Source: Betaproteobacteria bacterium
Lineage (GTDB): Bacteria > Pseudomonadota > Gammaproteobacteria > Burkholderiales > Burkholderiaceae_C
Assembly (NCBI GenBank): GCA_025358155.1
Contig: JANYKR010000153.1
Coordinates: 1 to 41,756, forward strand
Reading direction: 5' to 3'
DNA length: 41,756 nucleotides
The notes beneath the pieces are model-generated. The model searched no databases. It was not told where the DNA came from and saw only the letters and a program-made list of their open reading frames with translations. A program made the translations under genes and the position numbers. This document shows, one piece after another, positions 17,673-26,711 of the stretch (positions are counted from its first letter, which is position 1; the number at the start of each line of letters is the position of its first letter).

Positions 17673-19190
17673 TCAGTCGAGCATCGGCGCGATCAGCGCG
17701 GCGCTCAGCTGCTGCTTGAACTGCGTGCGGTCTGCCTTGCCGGTGCGCCCGAGCGGCAGCGCCTCAGCGGTGTAGAACGCGTCCGGTTGCTTGTAGCGCT
17801 CCAGGCGCGGTGCCAGATGTTTTTTCAGGTCGGCCAGCGCCAGCGTGGTACCGGCTCGCGGCACCAGCAGCAGGTGGATGCGCTGGCCCAGCAGGGCGTC
17901 GTCCACACCCACCGCCATGGCAGCGGCCACGTCCGGATGCGAGCCGATGGCCTGTTCGATCTCGGCCGGTGTCACCTTGTTGCCGGCGCGGCTGATGACA
18001 TCCTTCTGCCGGCCCATCAGCTCGACCAGGTTGCCATCGGCACCCCCGCCACCGCCACCGCCACCGCCACCGCCACTGACAGCCCCGCCACTGACAGCCC
18101 CGCCACTGACAACGCGCCCGAGATCGCCGGTTCTAAACCAACCGTCGCAGTAGGCGGCCGCCGTGAGCTCGGGCTCGTCGAGGTAGCCCCGCATCAGGTA
18201 CGGGCTGCGCAACTGCAGTTCGCCGTCAGCAGCGATCCGGTACTGGACTTGTGGCGACGGTCGGCCGATGCAGCCCGGGTGCGCGGCGTAGTCGGCCGGA
18301 AAGGCGAAGAAGTCGCAAGTGGCGGTCTCGGTCAGGCCGTAGATGTCGACCAGCTCGGTGGCGCTGAAGCGGTCGCGGATGACCCGACCCAGCGACGGGC
18401 CCAGCGCCTCGCCGCCGATCCAGATCTGGCGCAAGTGCGCAGCGTTGTTGACCCGTGCGATGGCGCTGTCGTGCCGGGTGTCAGAAAACAGCACCCGCAT
18501 CATCGTCGGCACCAGGCCCACCCGGGTGATGCGCTGATCGACCAAGGTCCGCAAGAAGCTGTCGGGCTCGAACCGGCTGCACATCACCAGCGTGCCGCCT
18601 CTCAGCAGCGTCAACAGGCTGACCCACAGGCCGAAGCTGAAGTTGATGTTGAGCACCAGCAAGGTTCGATCCTCCTGGGCAAAGTGCAGCATCGAGTCGA
18701 TCTGCTCGATCTTGCCGTGGAACGCGTCATGCGCCACCACCACGCCCTTGGGTGCGCCGGTCGAGCCGGAGGTGAAGACGACCAGCGCGGCATGCCGGAG
18801 CAAGGCGCGTCGGGCGGGCGCCTTGGCCGCAAGCGCGATCAGCGACTGGCTGGCGGGGCGATCGGCTGCGAGGTCTAGCGCCCACCGGGCCCGGGTCCGG
18901 CGCGCAAAGCCGGCACTGACCTCAACCGGCGTGGTGCGGTGGATCGGCACCGCGACAGCGCCGGACAGCCAGACGCCGAGGAGGGCGGCAATGTCCAAGG
19001 GCTGGTTCGAGACTTGCACATGCACCGGCTCGTCGGCCTCGATGCCTGCTGCCAGCAGCGCGGCGCAGACGGCACGGGCCTGCTCATCGATGTCGCGGTA
19101 CTGGAGTTGTGAGGCGTCGCCAATGGCCGCGAGTTGCAGGGGTCTGGCGTGGCAGGCCTGGACCAATGCGTTGCTCAAAGCTCCGGACAT
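17673..19190 (-). CDS. AMP-forming acyl-CoA ligase with Gly-rich hinge insert
   Basis: An ANL-superfamily enzyme of 505 residues that activates an organic acid through an acyl-adenylate. It has the P-loop FTSGSTGAPKG (139-149), the GLTETATCDFF motif, TGDLGR at about 352-357, the hinge-region motif GRQKDVISRAGNKVTPAEIE, and the catalytic Lys485 in RTGKADR. Between the TGDLGR and GRQKD blocks lies a 20-residue expansion of VSGGA repeats and poly-Gly, encoded by tandem repeats at 18048-18110; family members normally have a short turn there. The ATG at 19190 is preceded by AAGGAAA; a start 30 bp upstream is less likely. It is followed by the enoyl-CoA hydratase. The substrate is unknown. Confidence 0.88.
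   Translation of the reverse strand: MSGALSNALVQACHARPLQLAAIGDASQLQYRDIDEQARAVCAALLAAGIEADEPVHVQVSNQPLDIAALLGVWLSGAVAVPIHRTTPVEVSAGFARRTRARWALDLAADRPASQSLIALAAKAPARRALLRHAALVVFTSGSTGAPKGVVVAHDAFHGKIEQIDSMLHFAQEDRTLLVLNINFSFGLWVSLLTLLRGGTLVMCSRFEPDSFLRTLVDQRITRVGLVPTMMRVLFSDTRHDSAIARVNNAAHLRQIWIGGEALGPSLGRVIRDRFSATELVDIYGLTETATCDFFAFPADYAAHPGCIGRPSPQVQYRIAADGELQLRSPYLMRGYLDEPELTAAAYCDGWFRTGDLGRVVSGGAVSGGAVSGGGGGGGGGGGADGNLVELMGRQKDVISRAGNKVTPAEIEQAIGSHPDVAAAMAVGVDDALLGQRIHLLLVPRAGTTLALADLKKHLAPRLERYKQPDAFYTAEALPLGRTGKADRTQFKQQLSAALIAPMLD
18048..18110. repeat. Hexamer and 15-bp tandem repeats inside the ligase gene
   Basis: Four copies of GCCACC (18048-18071) run into two full copies of GCCACTGACAGCCCC (18072-18086, 18087-18101) and a partial third (18102-18110). 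All units are multiples of three, so the reading frame survives copy-number change. On the coding strand they spell poly-Gly and VSGGA repeats. Confidence 0.9.
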
Positions 19191-19264
19191 CAATTTCCTT
19201 GCAGGTTTGCGCGGCTTCAAATCAGTATACGGACGCCTTGGCAGGCTGCTTGGCCGCTGCGGCC

Positions 19265-20464
19265 TCAGGGCCTGACCGTCGGCGTGTTGCGGCGCAGAAA
19301 ATCCAGCAGCAGCGGGTTCACCGCTTGGGGCTGTTCTTGTTGCACCCAGTGCCCGGCGCCTTGGATCAGGTGGCAGCCCTGCAGCTGGCTGCAGGCGCCG
19401 GCCTGCATGGCTTCAAAATCACCCGGCTTCTGGTAGGGTCCCCAATCACTTTGGCCGGCGATGAACAGCGCCGGCACGTCGATGCTGCGGCCTGAGAACA
19501 GCTGCAGTTCGGGCGGAAAGCGGCCATCGGTGCGGCAGCGGTACCAGTTCAAGCCACCCTGAAAGCCGGTGCGCTGGTACTCGCTGCTGTAGACCGCCAG
19601 CTCCTCCTCGGGCAGCCAGCGGCAGGCGGCGATCTGCCCGGCGCTGGGCATCTGCGGCGCCACCGTGTCGGCCATGCCCTGGGCCAGGTCCATCAGGTAG
19701 TAGCTGGGCATCAGTGCGAGCTGATCGGCGCGCCAGCCCAGCAGCGCATGCGGCTGGTTGCCAGGCCAGTCGGCGCTTTTGTGGTGGTAGTAGGCGCGCA
19801 GCAAGGCATGCAGGCCTTGCGGGCTGTGCATCAGGTCGGCATTGGCCCCCCGCGTGCTGTAGTGCCACTGGTAGTGCTTGCGCGGACGCGGCAGGGCGGC
19901 GAGCTGGGCATGGATGTCGGGCGCCGGTGTGTTGCCCTGGACTTCGCGGCCCGCTGCGGCCGTCGCGGTGTTGAAGGGCAGGGCCGGGGGCCCACCAAAA
20001 GGCGCGCTCATCAGCACCACCGATCGGAACACATCGGGCCGCACCAGGGCGCACCAGGCGGCCACCGGCGAGCCAAAGTCATGCCCGACCACGGCGGCGA
20101 CCTCGTGCAGGCCCAGTGCGGCCACCAGGGCCAGCGCATCGCGCACCAGATTCAGCATCCGGAAACTGCCCAGGTCGCCGTCGTAGTCGCCGTCCCAGCC
20201 GGTGCTGCGGCCATAGCCGCGTTGGTCGGGGGCGACGGCGTGGTAGCCCGCAGCGGCCAGCGCTGGCATCACCCGGCGCCAGCTGTACGCCAGCTCGGGG
20301 AACCCATGCAACAGCAGCACAACCGGCCGGCCGGGCGACCCGTGGCCGGCTTCGAGACAGTGCACCGTCATGCCGTTGATGTCGGGCAGGTAGCGGCTGC
20401 TCACGCCCGGTGGCAAGGGCAGTGGCGCCAGCGTGGCGGGTGTGACCAGGCTGGAGGCGGTCAT
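19265..20464 (-). CDS. Alpha/beta hydrolase, epoxide-hydrolase-like
   Basis: The 399-residue protein has the alpha/beta hydrolase core: HGFPE (53-57, oxyanion-hole HGxP), GYGRS, and the nucleophile elbow VVGHDFGSPVA with Asp129. An Asp nucleophile in GHDFG is typical of epoxide hydrolases and haloalkane dehalogenases. The C-terminal GAGHWVQQEQP supplies the catalytic His. The cap region is longer than in the usual enzyme of about 320 residues. The likely reaction is epoxide opening to a diol; the substrate is unknown. It lies between the ligase and thiolase genes on the same strand but with 74 and about 190 bp gaps, so cotranscription is possible, not certain. Confidence 0.85.
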   Translation of the reverse strand: MTASSLVTPATLAPLPLPPGVSSRYLPDINGMTVHCLEAGHGSPGRPVVLLLHGFPELAYSWRRVMPALAAAGYHAVAPDQRGYGRSTGWDGDYDGDLGSFRMLNLVRDALALVAALGLHEVAAVVGHDFGSPVAAWCALVRPDVFRSVVLMSAPFGGPPALPFNTATAAAGREVQGNTPAPDIHAQLAALPRPRKHYQWHYSTRGANADLMHSPQGLHALLRAYYHHKSADWPGNQPHALLGWRADQLALMPSYYLMDLAQGMADTVAPQMPSAGQIAACRWLPEEELAVYSSEYQRTGFQGGLNWYRCRTDGRFPPELQLFSGRSIDVPALFIAGQSDWGPYQKPGDFEAMQAGACSQLQGCHLIQGAGHWVQQEQPQAVNPLLLDFLRRNTPTVRP

Positions 20465-20499
20465 CCTGAGCGGGCTTTCAAGTGGGCAGCGGGGCTGCG

Positions 20500-20628
20500 T
20501 CAGCGGGTGATGGTTCTGCCCTCGGCAGCCGGGCCCACCCGCAGCGGCGACCGTGTGAAACCTACCGTGCCCGCGCCGGTCTTGCCGTCAACCGTGAGCC
20601 TTGCTGCGGTCTGGTTCGGGTTGTGCAT
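20500..20628 (-). pseudogene. Possible gene remnant or 42-residue small ORF
   Basis: Directly after the thiolase stop, in the same frame, the sequence stays open and reads codons with normal high-GC usage. It contains MHNPNQTAARLTVDG and GFTRSPLRVGP and ends with a TGA at 20500. No ribosome binding site precedes the ATG at 20628. It could be the 3' end of a lost gene that once lay here or a small unrecognised protein. I do not recognise the family. Confidence 0.3.
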
Positions 20629-20652
20629 GCCGTAGGGCGCCGATTCGTCGGG

Positions 20653-21813
20653 TCAGAAAACCTCGAACAAGCCGGCCCCGCCCATGCCGCCGCCGATGCA
20701 CATCGACACCACCACATGCTTGGCGCCGCGGCGTTTGCCCTCCATCAGCACATGGCCGGCCAGGCGGGCGCCGGTCATGCCGAAGGGGTGGCCGATGGCA
20801 ATCGAGCCGCCGTTGACGTTGTAGATCGACGGGTCAATGCCGAGGGTGTCGCGGCTGTACAGGCACTGGCTGGCAAAGGCTTCGTTGAGCTCCCACAAAT
20901 CGATGTCGCTCACCTTCAGTCCGTGGCGCTCCAGCAGGCGCGGGACGGCAAAGACCGGACCGATGCCCATCTCGTCGGGCTGGCAGCCGGCCACCGCCCA
21001 GCCCTTGAACGCGCCCAGCGGCTGCAGGCCTCGGCGCTCGGCCTCCCGGGCCTCCATCAGCACCAGGGCGGCGGCGCCGTCGGACAACTGGCTGGCGTTG
21101 CCGGCGGTGATGAACTTGTCGGGCCCGTTGATCGGTGCCAGCTTGGCCAGGCCGGCCAACGTGGTGTCGGCCCGGTTGCACTCGTCGCGGTCGACCACGG
21201 CATCCACCAAAGATTCTTCTTTGGTGAGCTTGTCGACCCGCTTCATGCGGGTGTTGACCTCGATGATCTCGTCCTTGAACTTGCCGGCGGACTGCGCAGC
21301 GGCCATGCGGCGCTGCGATTCGAGCGCGTATTCGTCCTGGACTTCGCGGCTGATCTTGTAGCGCTCGGCGACGATGTCGGCAGTCTCGATCATCGGCATC
21401 CAAAACGCGGGCAGCAGGTCGGTCAGCCGGCTGTCGCGCCCGCCGCCGCCGCCGCCCTGAAAGCTGATCGAGTCGACGCCGCAGCCGACCATGATGCTGG
21501 CGCCCTCTTCGACGATGTGGTGGGCCGCTGCGGCGATGGCGTTCAGCCCCGACGAGCAAGCCCGGTTCATCGTCATGCCTGAGGTGGTCACCGGCAGCCC
21601 GGCCAGCATGGCTGCGGCCCGTGCCACATTGCCCGAGGCGGCCACGCAACCGGCGATGACATCCTCGACCTCGGCTGGATCAACGCCCGAGCGCTGCACC
21701 GCATGCGCGATGGCATGGCCCAGGATGGTCATGTTGGGGGTGTTGTTGAAACCGCCGCGCCCGGCCTTGGCCAGGCCGGTGCGTGCATAGGAGACGATGA
21801 CGGCTTGTCGCAT
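20653..21813 (-). CDS. Thiolase (acetyl-CoA C-acyltransferase family)
   Basis: This 386-residue thiolase would cleave 3-ketoacyl-CoA or condense acyl-CoAs. The active-site nucleophile is Cys86 in [10 protein letters not shown]. The other conserved motifs are [17 protein letters not shown] with the catalytic His, and [13 protein letters not shown] with the second catalytic Cys. A short poly-Gly stretch ([12 protein letters not shown], around 136) stands where homologues have a variable loop. Together with the ligase and enoyl-CoA hydratase it gives three of the steps of a beta-oxidation-like route. No acyl-CoA or 3-hydroxyacyl-CoA dehydrogenase is in the window, so the route is incomplete here. 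Confidence 0.93.
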   Translation of the reverse strand: MRQAVIVSYARTGLAKAGRGGFNNTPNMTILGHAIAHAVQRSGVDPAEVEDVIAGCVAASGNVARAAAMLAGLPVTTSGMTMNRACSSGLNAIAAAAHHIVEEGASIMVGCGVDSISFQGGGGGGRDSRLTDLLPAFWMPMIETADIVAERYKISREVQDEYALESQRRMAAAQSAGKFKDEIIEVNTRMKRVDKLTKEESLVDAVVDRDECNRADTTLAGLAKLAPINGPDKFITAGNASQLSDGAAALVLMEAREAERRGLQPLGAFKGWAVAGCQPDEMGIGPVFAVPRLLERHGLKVSDIDLWELNEAFASQCLYSRDTLGIDPSIYNVNGGSIAIGHPFGMTGARLAGHVLMEGKRRGAKHVVVSMCIGGGMGGAGLFEVF

Positions 21814-21881
21814 GGGGATTGCCTCTCAAAGGGGTTCAGTGAAAACGTTGCGCGGCAGTGGCTACGGCTTCAGGCCCGGCC

Positions 21882-22874
21882 TCAGGCCTTGGCCAGGCCT
21901 GCCTTCACCAGCATCGGCCGCACGCTGTTGAAGTACTGCTCGGCAAAGGCTTTGTACTCGCTGGGGTTCTTCTTCCACGGCACCTGGATGTAGCGGTCCA
22001 GCAGTTGCTGCAGGCCCGGGTCCTTGCCGGCCTCTTCAAACGCGTCGTACAGGCTTTGCACGATGGCGGGTGGCAGGTCCTTCGGGCCCACCAGGCCGTA
22101 GGGGCTCTGGCCGATGGCGTTGATGCCTCGCTCCTTGAGGGTGGGCACGTTGGGGTACTTGGGCAGGCGTTGCTCGGTCACCATGGCCAGGATACGGCAG
22201 CGGCCATCGTCCACAAACGGGCCCCACTGCGAGGCGTCGGCCAAGAAGTTGATCTGCCCGGCCAGCAGGGCCTGCATCCACTCGGCACCGCCCTTGTAGG
22301 GGATGTGGGTGTAGCGTGCACCGATCAGCTGCTCGATCTCGATCATCATCAAATGGCCCGAGCCACCGATGCCGCTGGTGCCGTAGGTGTACTTCTCAGG
22401 TTCGGCCTTGCCGGCGGCAAACAGGTCGTCCACCGTCTTCCACGGCGAATCGGCACGCACCACCAGCGCAAAGGTGTACGAGGACAGACCGGTGATGAAG
22501 CTGAAATCCTTGATGGGGTGCCAGTTGACGGGTTGGTAATGCGGGTAGCGCAGGCTGTTGATGGTGTAGCAGGCCAGGCTGTGGCCGTCGGATTTGGTCG
22601 CCATCAGCGCTGCCGGGGCCAGCGTGCCGGCGGCGCCCGCCCGGGCTTCGACCAGCACCGGCTGGCCCAGGATGCGACCCACCCGCTCACCCATGAAGCG
22701 CAAGTGCATGTCGGTGATGCCACCCACCGCAAACGGGTTGTAGAGGGTGATCGGGCGCTCGGGCTTCCAGCGTGTGGCCGGGGTTTGGGCGGTGGCCAGG
22801 CCGGGCGCGGCCAGCAGGCTGGCCAGGCCGGCGCTGACGCTGCGGCGGCGGAGATCGATGGGTGGACTGCTCAC
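21882..22874 (-). CDS. Bug/TctC-type solute-binding protein (first copy)
   Basis: A periplasmic receptor of the tripartite tricarboxylate transporter class, abundant in Burkholderiales. Its 330 residues start with a signal peptide containing RRRSVSAGLA, which could be a Tat signal, and a cleavage region near LATAQ. The mature part has the Bug fold signatures: RPITLYNPFAVGGITDMHLR, then LGQPVLVEARAGAAGT, and a later GTSGIGGSGHLMM. Most relatives bind small carboxylates through backbone contacts. No TctA/TctB permease is nearby, as is usual for these proteins. It follows the family-5 binding protein gene by 157 bp and precedes thiolase, so the ligand may be the acid used by the ligase. Confidence 0.9.
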   Translation of the reverse strand: MSSPPIDLRRRSVSAGLASLLAAPGLATAQTPATRWKPERPITLYNPFAVGGITDMHLRFMGERVGRILGQPVLVEARAGAAGTLAPAALMATKSDGHSLACYTINSLRYPHYQPVNWHPIKDFSFITGLSSYTFALVVRADSPWKTVDDLFAAGKAEPEKYTYGTSGIGGSGHLMMIEIEQLIGARYTHIPYKGGAEWMQALLAGQINFLADASQWGPFVDDGRCRILAMVTEQRLPKYPNVPTLKERGINAIGQSPYGLVGPKDLPPAIVQSLYDAFEEAGKDPGLQQLLDRYIQVPWKKNPSEYKAFAEQYFNSVRPMLVKAGLAKA

Positions 22875-23031
22875 AACGGGTACTCCAGCGGGTTTCGACG
22901 CTTGCCATCAAACCATCGGACCGACCGGCCCGCCATGCGGGTTCACCATCAATCCGGCCGGGGTGCGCCCGCTGTTTGCGCGCCTTGTCGCTCAGGCGTC
23001 AGGTCTTTGTGGGCGCCGTTTTCAGCCCTCG

Positions 23032-24678
23032 CTAGCGCAGCGTCACCCAGCGCAGCTCCACCGTGTCGTTGGGCCACATCGTCAGCTTGACCGGCTTGGC
23101 CATCGCCCAGTTGAGCTTGCGGCGGTACAGCGGCAGGTAAGGCAGGTCGTCGTTGACCATGCGCAAGGCCACGCCCACCCGGGCCCGGCGGCGGGTCAGA
23201 TCGGGCTCGGTGCGCACCGCGTCGATCAGCACGTCGAGTGCCGGGTTGCTGTAGCGCCCGGCGTTGAAGGCGCCGCCACCCTGCGGGTCCCAGGTCCGGA
23301 ACAGGCCGCTCAGCGTGCCCCAGGCCTCGGTGGTCGGGGTCCAGCCGTACTCGATGAAGCTGGCCGTGCCCTGGGTGATCTTGGGGAAGAACTGGTTGGT
23401 GGCCGAGCTGCGCAGCTGGGTGCGGATGCCGACCTGGGTCAGCATGGCGGTGGCGGCCTGGCACACGGCGTCGCGCCAGGCCACGTTGACGCAGTCCAGC
23501 GTCACGCCAAAGCCGTTGGGGTAGCCCGCCTCGGCCAGCAGCGCGCGCGCCTTGGCCGGGTCGTAGGGCGGGCGCTTGTCCAGCTCGGGCAGGTAGCCAT
23601 CGACCATCGGCGAGATGAACGAGCCGGTGGGTGTGCCCTGGCCGCGCAGCACCTTTTGCACGATCAGGTCGATGTTGAGCGCATGGGCCACCGCCCGGCG
23701 TACCCGCAGGTCCTTGAAGGGGTTGCGGCCCTTGACATCGCTGTTGAGCAGCTCGTCGCGCGCCTGATCGAAGGTGAAGTACTGGGTGCCCAGGTCACCG
23801 GTGGTGGTGACGCTGAGCTTGGGGTCGGTCTTGAGTCGCTCCACGTCCTGAAACGGCGGGTCCAGCACCAGATCGACCTCGCCCGAGGCCAGCGCCGCCA
23901 GCCGGGTGGCATCGCTCTTGATGCTGAGAAAAGTGACCGCCTGGACCTGACCGTTCCTGGGGTCAGCCGCGCCCCACCAGCCGTCAAAGCGCTGCAGCTG
24001 CACCCGCACGTCGGGCTCGTACTTGATCAGCTTGAACGGCCCGGTGCCGTTGGCATTGCGCACCGCAAAGGTCTCTTGTTTGCCGTTGTAGTCTTGTGCC
24101 CGCTCCACGCCGTGTTGCACGCACCAGGCCTTGTTCATGATCGGCACGTAGAGCAGTTTGTCGGGCAGCACCGCGTCGGGCGCGTTGAGCTTGAAGTCCA
24201 GCGTCAGCCCATCGACCTTGCTGATTGCGGCGATGCCCTTGAGCGTGAAGCTGCGCTGCGAGGTGGGGCCCATCGCGCGCTCGATCGAGAACAGCACATC
24301 GTCGGCGGTGAGCACCGCGCCATCGTGAAACTTGACTCCCGGCCGCAGCTTGAAGCGCCAGGTCGTAGGGCTGGTGTTTTGCCAGCTCAGCGCCAGCGCG
24401 GGCTCGATCTTGAAGGCCTGGTCGCGGTTCACCAGCGAGTCGTAGACCTGGTGGACGACGCGGGTGTGGTAAAGCAAGGCCACCGCATGAGGGTCGAGGG
24501 TCTGGGGGTCGAAAGCGCTGGCGATGCGCAAGGCGGCTGCATTTGTCGCGGTGGCCGGCGCGGCGGGCGCACCGTGGGCCGCAGGCAGCAGGGCTGCTTG
24601 CAGCAGGCCAGCGAGCAGGCCACCCCATAGATGCGTGGCCAAGCGCTTGGCCAAACCGACTCTCAAGAATTTGGGCAT
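23032..24678 (-). CDS. Family-5 ABC solute-binding protein (peptide/opine type)
   Basis: This 548-residue periplasmic receptor belongs to the SBP_bac_5 family that serves dipeptide, nickel, opine and similar importers. A signal peptide ends near AAHGA at about residue 36. The domain begins LRIASAFDPQTLDPH and includes TWRFKLRPGVKFHDGAVLTADDV, the family signature, at about 105-130, and the C-terminal half contains GYPNGFGVTLDC. No DppB/C/D/F-type permease or ATPase genes lie in the window, so it is an orphan receptor or works with a transporter encoded elsewhere. It is divergent from the SulP gene across 107 bp. Confidence 0.92.
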   Translation of the reverse strand: MPKFLRVGLAKRLATHLWGGLLAGLLQAALLPAAHGAPAAPATATNAAALRIASAFDPQTLDPHAVALLYHTRVVHQVYDSLVNRDQAFKIEPALALSWQNTSPTTWRFKLRPGVKFHDGAVLTADDVLFSIERAMGPTSQRSFTLKGIAAISKVDGLTLDFKLNAPDAVLPDKLLYVPIMNKAWCVQHGVERAQDYNGKQETFAVRNANGTGPFKLIKYEPDVRVQLQRFDGWWGAADPRNGQVQAVTFLSIKSDATRLAALASGEVDLVLDPPFQDVERLKTDPKLSVTTTGDLGTQYFTFDQARDELLNSDVKGRNPFKDLRVRRAVAHALNIDLIVQKVLRGQGTPTGSFISPMVDGYLPELDKRPPYDPAKARALLAEAGYPNGFGVTLDCVNVAWRDAVCQAATAMLTQVGIRTQLRSSATNQFFPKITQGTASFIEYGWTPTTEAWGTLSGLFRTWDPQGGGAFNAGRYSNPALDVLIDAVRTEPDLTRRRARVGVALRMVNDDLPYLPLYRRKLNWAMAKPVKLTMWPNDTVELRWVTLR

Positions 24679-24785
24679 CTCTCATCTCCAGGCGTTTCAG
24701 GCGAGCGGCTGGCCGGGCTGTGCTGCCTTGCCGGCCCCGCAGTGTGCCGCCAAGCGCAGCTGCGCGCCGCTGCTACGCTAGCAGC

Positions 24786-26666
24786 ATGCTGCAAGCCGCC
24801 CTGTCTGCCTCACCGCTGAACCGTTGGCTGGGCTCCTGGGTGCAAGAGGTGGACGGCCGCAGCCTGCGCGCCGACGGCTACGCCGGCCTGCTGGGTGCGC
24901 TGCTAGTGCTGCCGCAAGCGATTGCCTTTGCCGCGTTGGCCGGCTTGCCCACCGCGATGGGTCTGGCAGCCGCAGTGCTGCCGTGTGCGGTGGCGGCGCT
25001 GGCAGGATCGAGCCGGCATGTGCTGTCGGGCCCGACCAATGCCACCGCGCTGGCGCTGGGCGCGATGCTGGTGCCGCTGGCCGCGGGCGATGCCAGCCTG
25101 CTGGTGCCGCTGGCGCTGGCCCTGTCGCTGCTGGTCGGTTTGATGCAGCTGGGCCTTGCGCTGGCCCGGCTCGGGGCGCTGGCCAATTTCATCTCGCCCT
25201 CGGTGATGCTGGGGTTCACCAGCGGCGCGGCGGGGCTGATCGCCTGGTATGCCCTGGCCGGCTTGATGGGTGCGGCCGGCCGGGTTTCGCCGCTGCAGGC
25301 GCTGGCGGCGGGTGTGTCGGTCTCGTCGTTGGCAGTCGGCGGCCTGACGTTGCTGGTGGCACTGGCGGGGCGGCGCTGGTGGCGCGGCGGGCCTCATTTG
25401 CTGCTGGCACTGGCGGTGGGCATGGCGGCCTGCTGGGGCGTGAGCCAGCTGGCTGCCGACCCGGGCTGGTCGGCCTGGACCGGGCCCGAGCCGCTGCGGC
25501 TGGGCAGCCCGCCCTCGGCCTGGCCGCAGTGGCGCTGGCCGCTGGCGGACGCCGCGCGGCTCTCGCCACTGTGGTCGCAATTGCTGCCGGCTGCGGCCGC
25601 GCTGACCATCATCGCGCTCGGCCAGGCGATGTCGATTGCCAAGGCGCTGGCGGCCCGCAGTGGCCAGCATCTCGACGCCAACCGCGAGTGCCTGGGCCAA
25701 GGGCTGGCCAACCTGTGCGCGGCGCTGAGCTCGGGTTTTGTGGTCTGCGGCTCGCTCAACCGCTCCCTGCCCAACCTGGAGTCGGGTGCCCGCACGCCGC
25801 TGGCCGGCGTGGCAGCGGCGCTGTGGCTGGTGGGCCTGGTGGCACTGGCCGGGCCGTTGCTGGCCTGGATTCCGCTGGCCGGGGTGGCCGCGCTGCTGTT
25901 GGTGGTGGCCTGGGCGTTGATCGATCAGGCCGGCTGGCGCCGGGCCTGGCGGCTCGACCGCAGCGAGCTGGGTGTGGCGCTGGTGACCGCGCTGGCCACG
26001 CTGGCGCTGCGGCTGGAGGTGGCGGTGCTGGCCGGGGTGGTGCTGTCGCTGGTGGTCTACCTCTACCGCATGGCCCGGCCGGCGCTGCGCACGATGGGTT
26101 TTGACAGCCAGGCGCCGGGCCGGCCTTTTGTGGTGATGGATGGGGTGCCCGTCAGCCCGACCCTGGTGGCCGGCGTGGCCTCGGCCCCGCCCGAGAAATC
26201 CTGCAAGCCCCTGCCGACACAGTTGCCCGAATGCCCGCAGCTCAAGCTGCTGCGCATGGAGGGCTCGGTCTGGTTCGGCGCCGTGCCGCATGTGGCGGAC
26301 CGCTTGCGCGCGCTGCGCCAGCGCGCTGCCGCCTCCAGCCAGGGCCAGCGCCACCTGCTGGTGATGTGCAAGAGCATGAACACGATCGACCTGGCCGCGG
26401 CCGACCTCTGGGACGACGAGTTGCTGCGTCGCCGCGAGCTGGGCGGCGACCTGTACTTTCACCGACCCCGGCCGCAGGTGCTGGACTTTTGGCGTCGCAC
26501 CGGCTTTTTGCAGCGGCTGGGGCCGGGCCAGGTGTTCCCGGACAAGCAGCATGCGATTGCCAGCATCGTTCCCAGGCTGGACGCTGCGGTGTGTGCCGGC
26601 TGCCGGGTGCGCTTGTTCGACGAGTGTGCCAACCAGCCCGGCGCGCCGCTGGCGCCGATGATTTGA
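24786..26666 (+). CDS. SulP family anion transporter with STAS domain
   Basis: The inner-membrane transporter has 626 residues. The membrane part (about 30-430) has the SulP signature region GLLGALLVLPQAIAFAALAG, GSSRHVLSGPTNATALALG and NRECLGQGLANLCAALSSGF. A cytoplasmic STAS domain occupies about 475-590 (LKLLRMEGSVWFGAVPHV, then MNTIDLAAADLWDDE). Substrates in the family include sulfate, bicarbonate and dicarboxylates and cannot be told from sequence. The C-terminus carries the Cys-rich tail AAVCAGCRVRLFDECAN, three cysteines that could bind a metal or be redox active. The ATG at 24786 was chosen because the hydrophobic domain starts shortly after; no strong ribosome binding site is visible. 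Confidence 0.9.
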   Translation: MLQAALSASPLNRWLGSWVQEVDGRSLRADGYAGLLGALLVLPQAIAFAALAGLPTAMGLAAAVLPCAVAALAGSSRHVLSGPTNATALALGAMLVPLAAGDASLLVPLALALSLLVGLMQLGLALARLGALANFISPSVMLGFTSGAAGLIAWYALAGLMGAAGRVSPLQALAAGVSVSSLAVGGLTLLVALAGRRWWRGGPHLLLALAVGMAACWGVSQLAADPGWSAWTGPEPLRLGSPPSAWPQWRWPLADAARLSPLWSQLLPAAAALTIIALGQAMSIAKALAARSGQHLDANRECLGQGLANLCAALSSGFVVCGSLNRSLPNLESGARTPLAGVAAALWLVGLVALAGPLLAWIPLAGVAALLLVVAWALIDQAGWRRAWRLDRSELGVALVTALATLALRLEVAVLAGVVLSLVVYLYRMARPALRTMGFDSQAPGRPFVVMDGVPVSPTLVAGVASAPPEKSCKPLPTQLPECPQLKLLRMEGSVWFGAVPHVADRLRALRQRAAASSQGQRHLLVMCKSMNTIDLAAADLWDDELLRRRELGGDLYFHRPRPQVLDFWRRTGFLQRLGPGQVFPDKQHAIASIVPRLDAAVCAGCRVRLFDECANQPGAPLAPMI

Positions 26667-26673
26667 CGCGACG

Positions 26674-26693
26674 CTGGCAGGCTGGCCTGCCAG
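26674..26693. terminator. Perfect hairpin between converging genes
   Basis: CTGGCAGG (26674-26681) and CCTGCCAG (26686-26693) pair exactly across a CTGG loop, 7 bp after the SulP stop and 18 bp beyond the end of the oppositely oriented iron-sulfur subunit gene. No T-run follows on either strand. Position suggests a bidirectional transcript-end structure. Confidence 0.5.
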
Positions 26694-26711
26694 GCTGCAA
26701 GGCTGGTGGGC

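Noticed and set aside
22875-23031. Small gene between the two receptor genes
   Set aside because: No frame with a start, ribosome binding site and typical codon use; it appears to be a plain leader/intergenic region.
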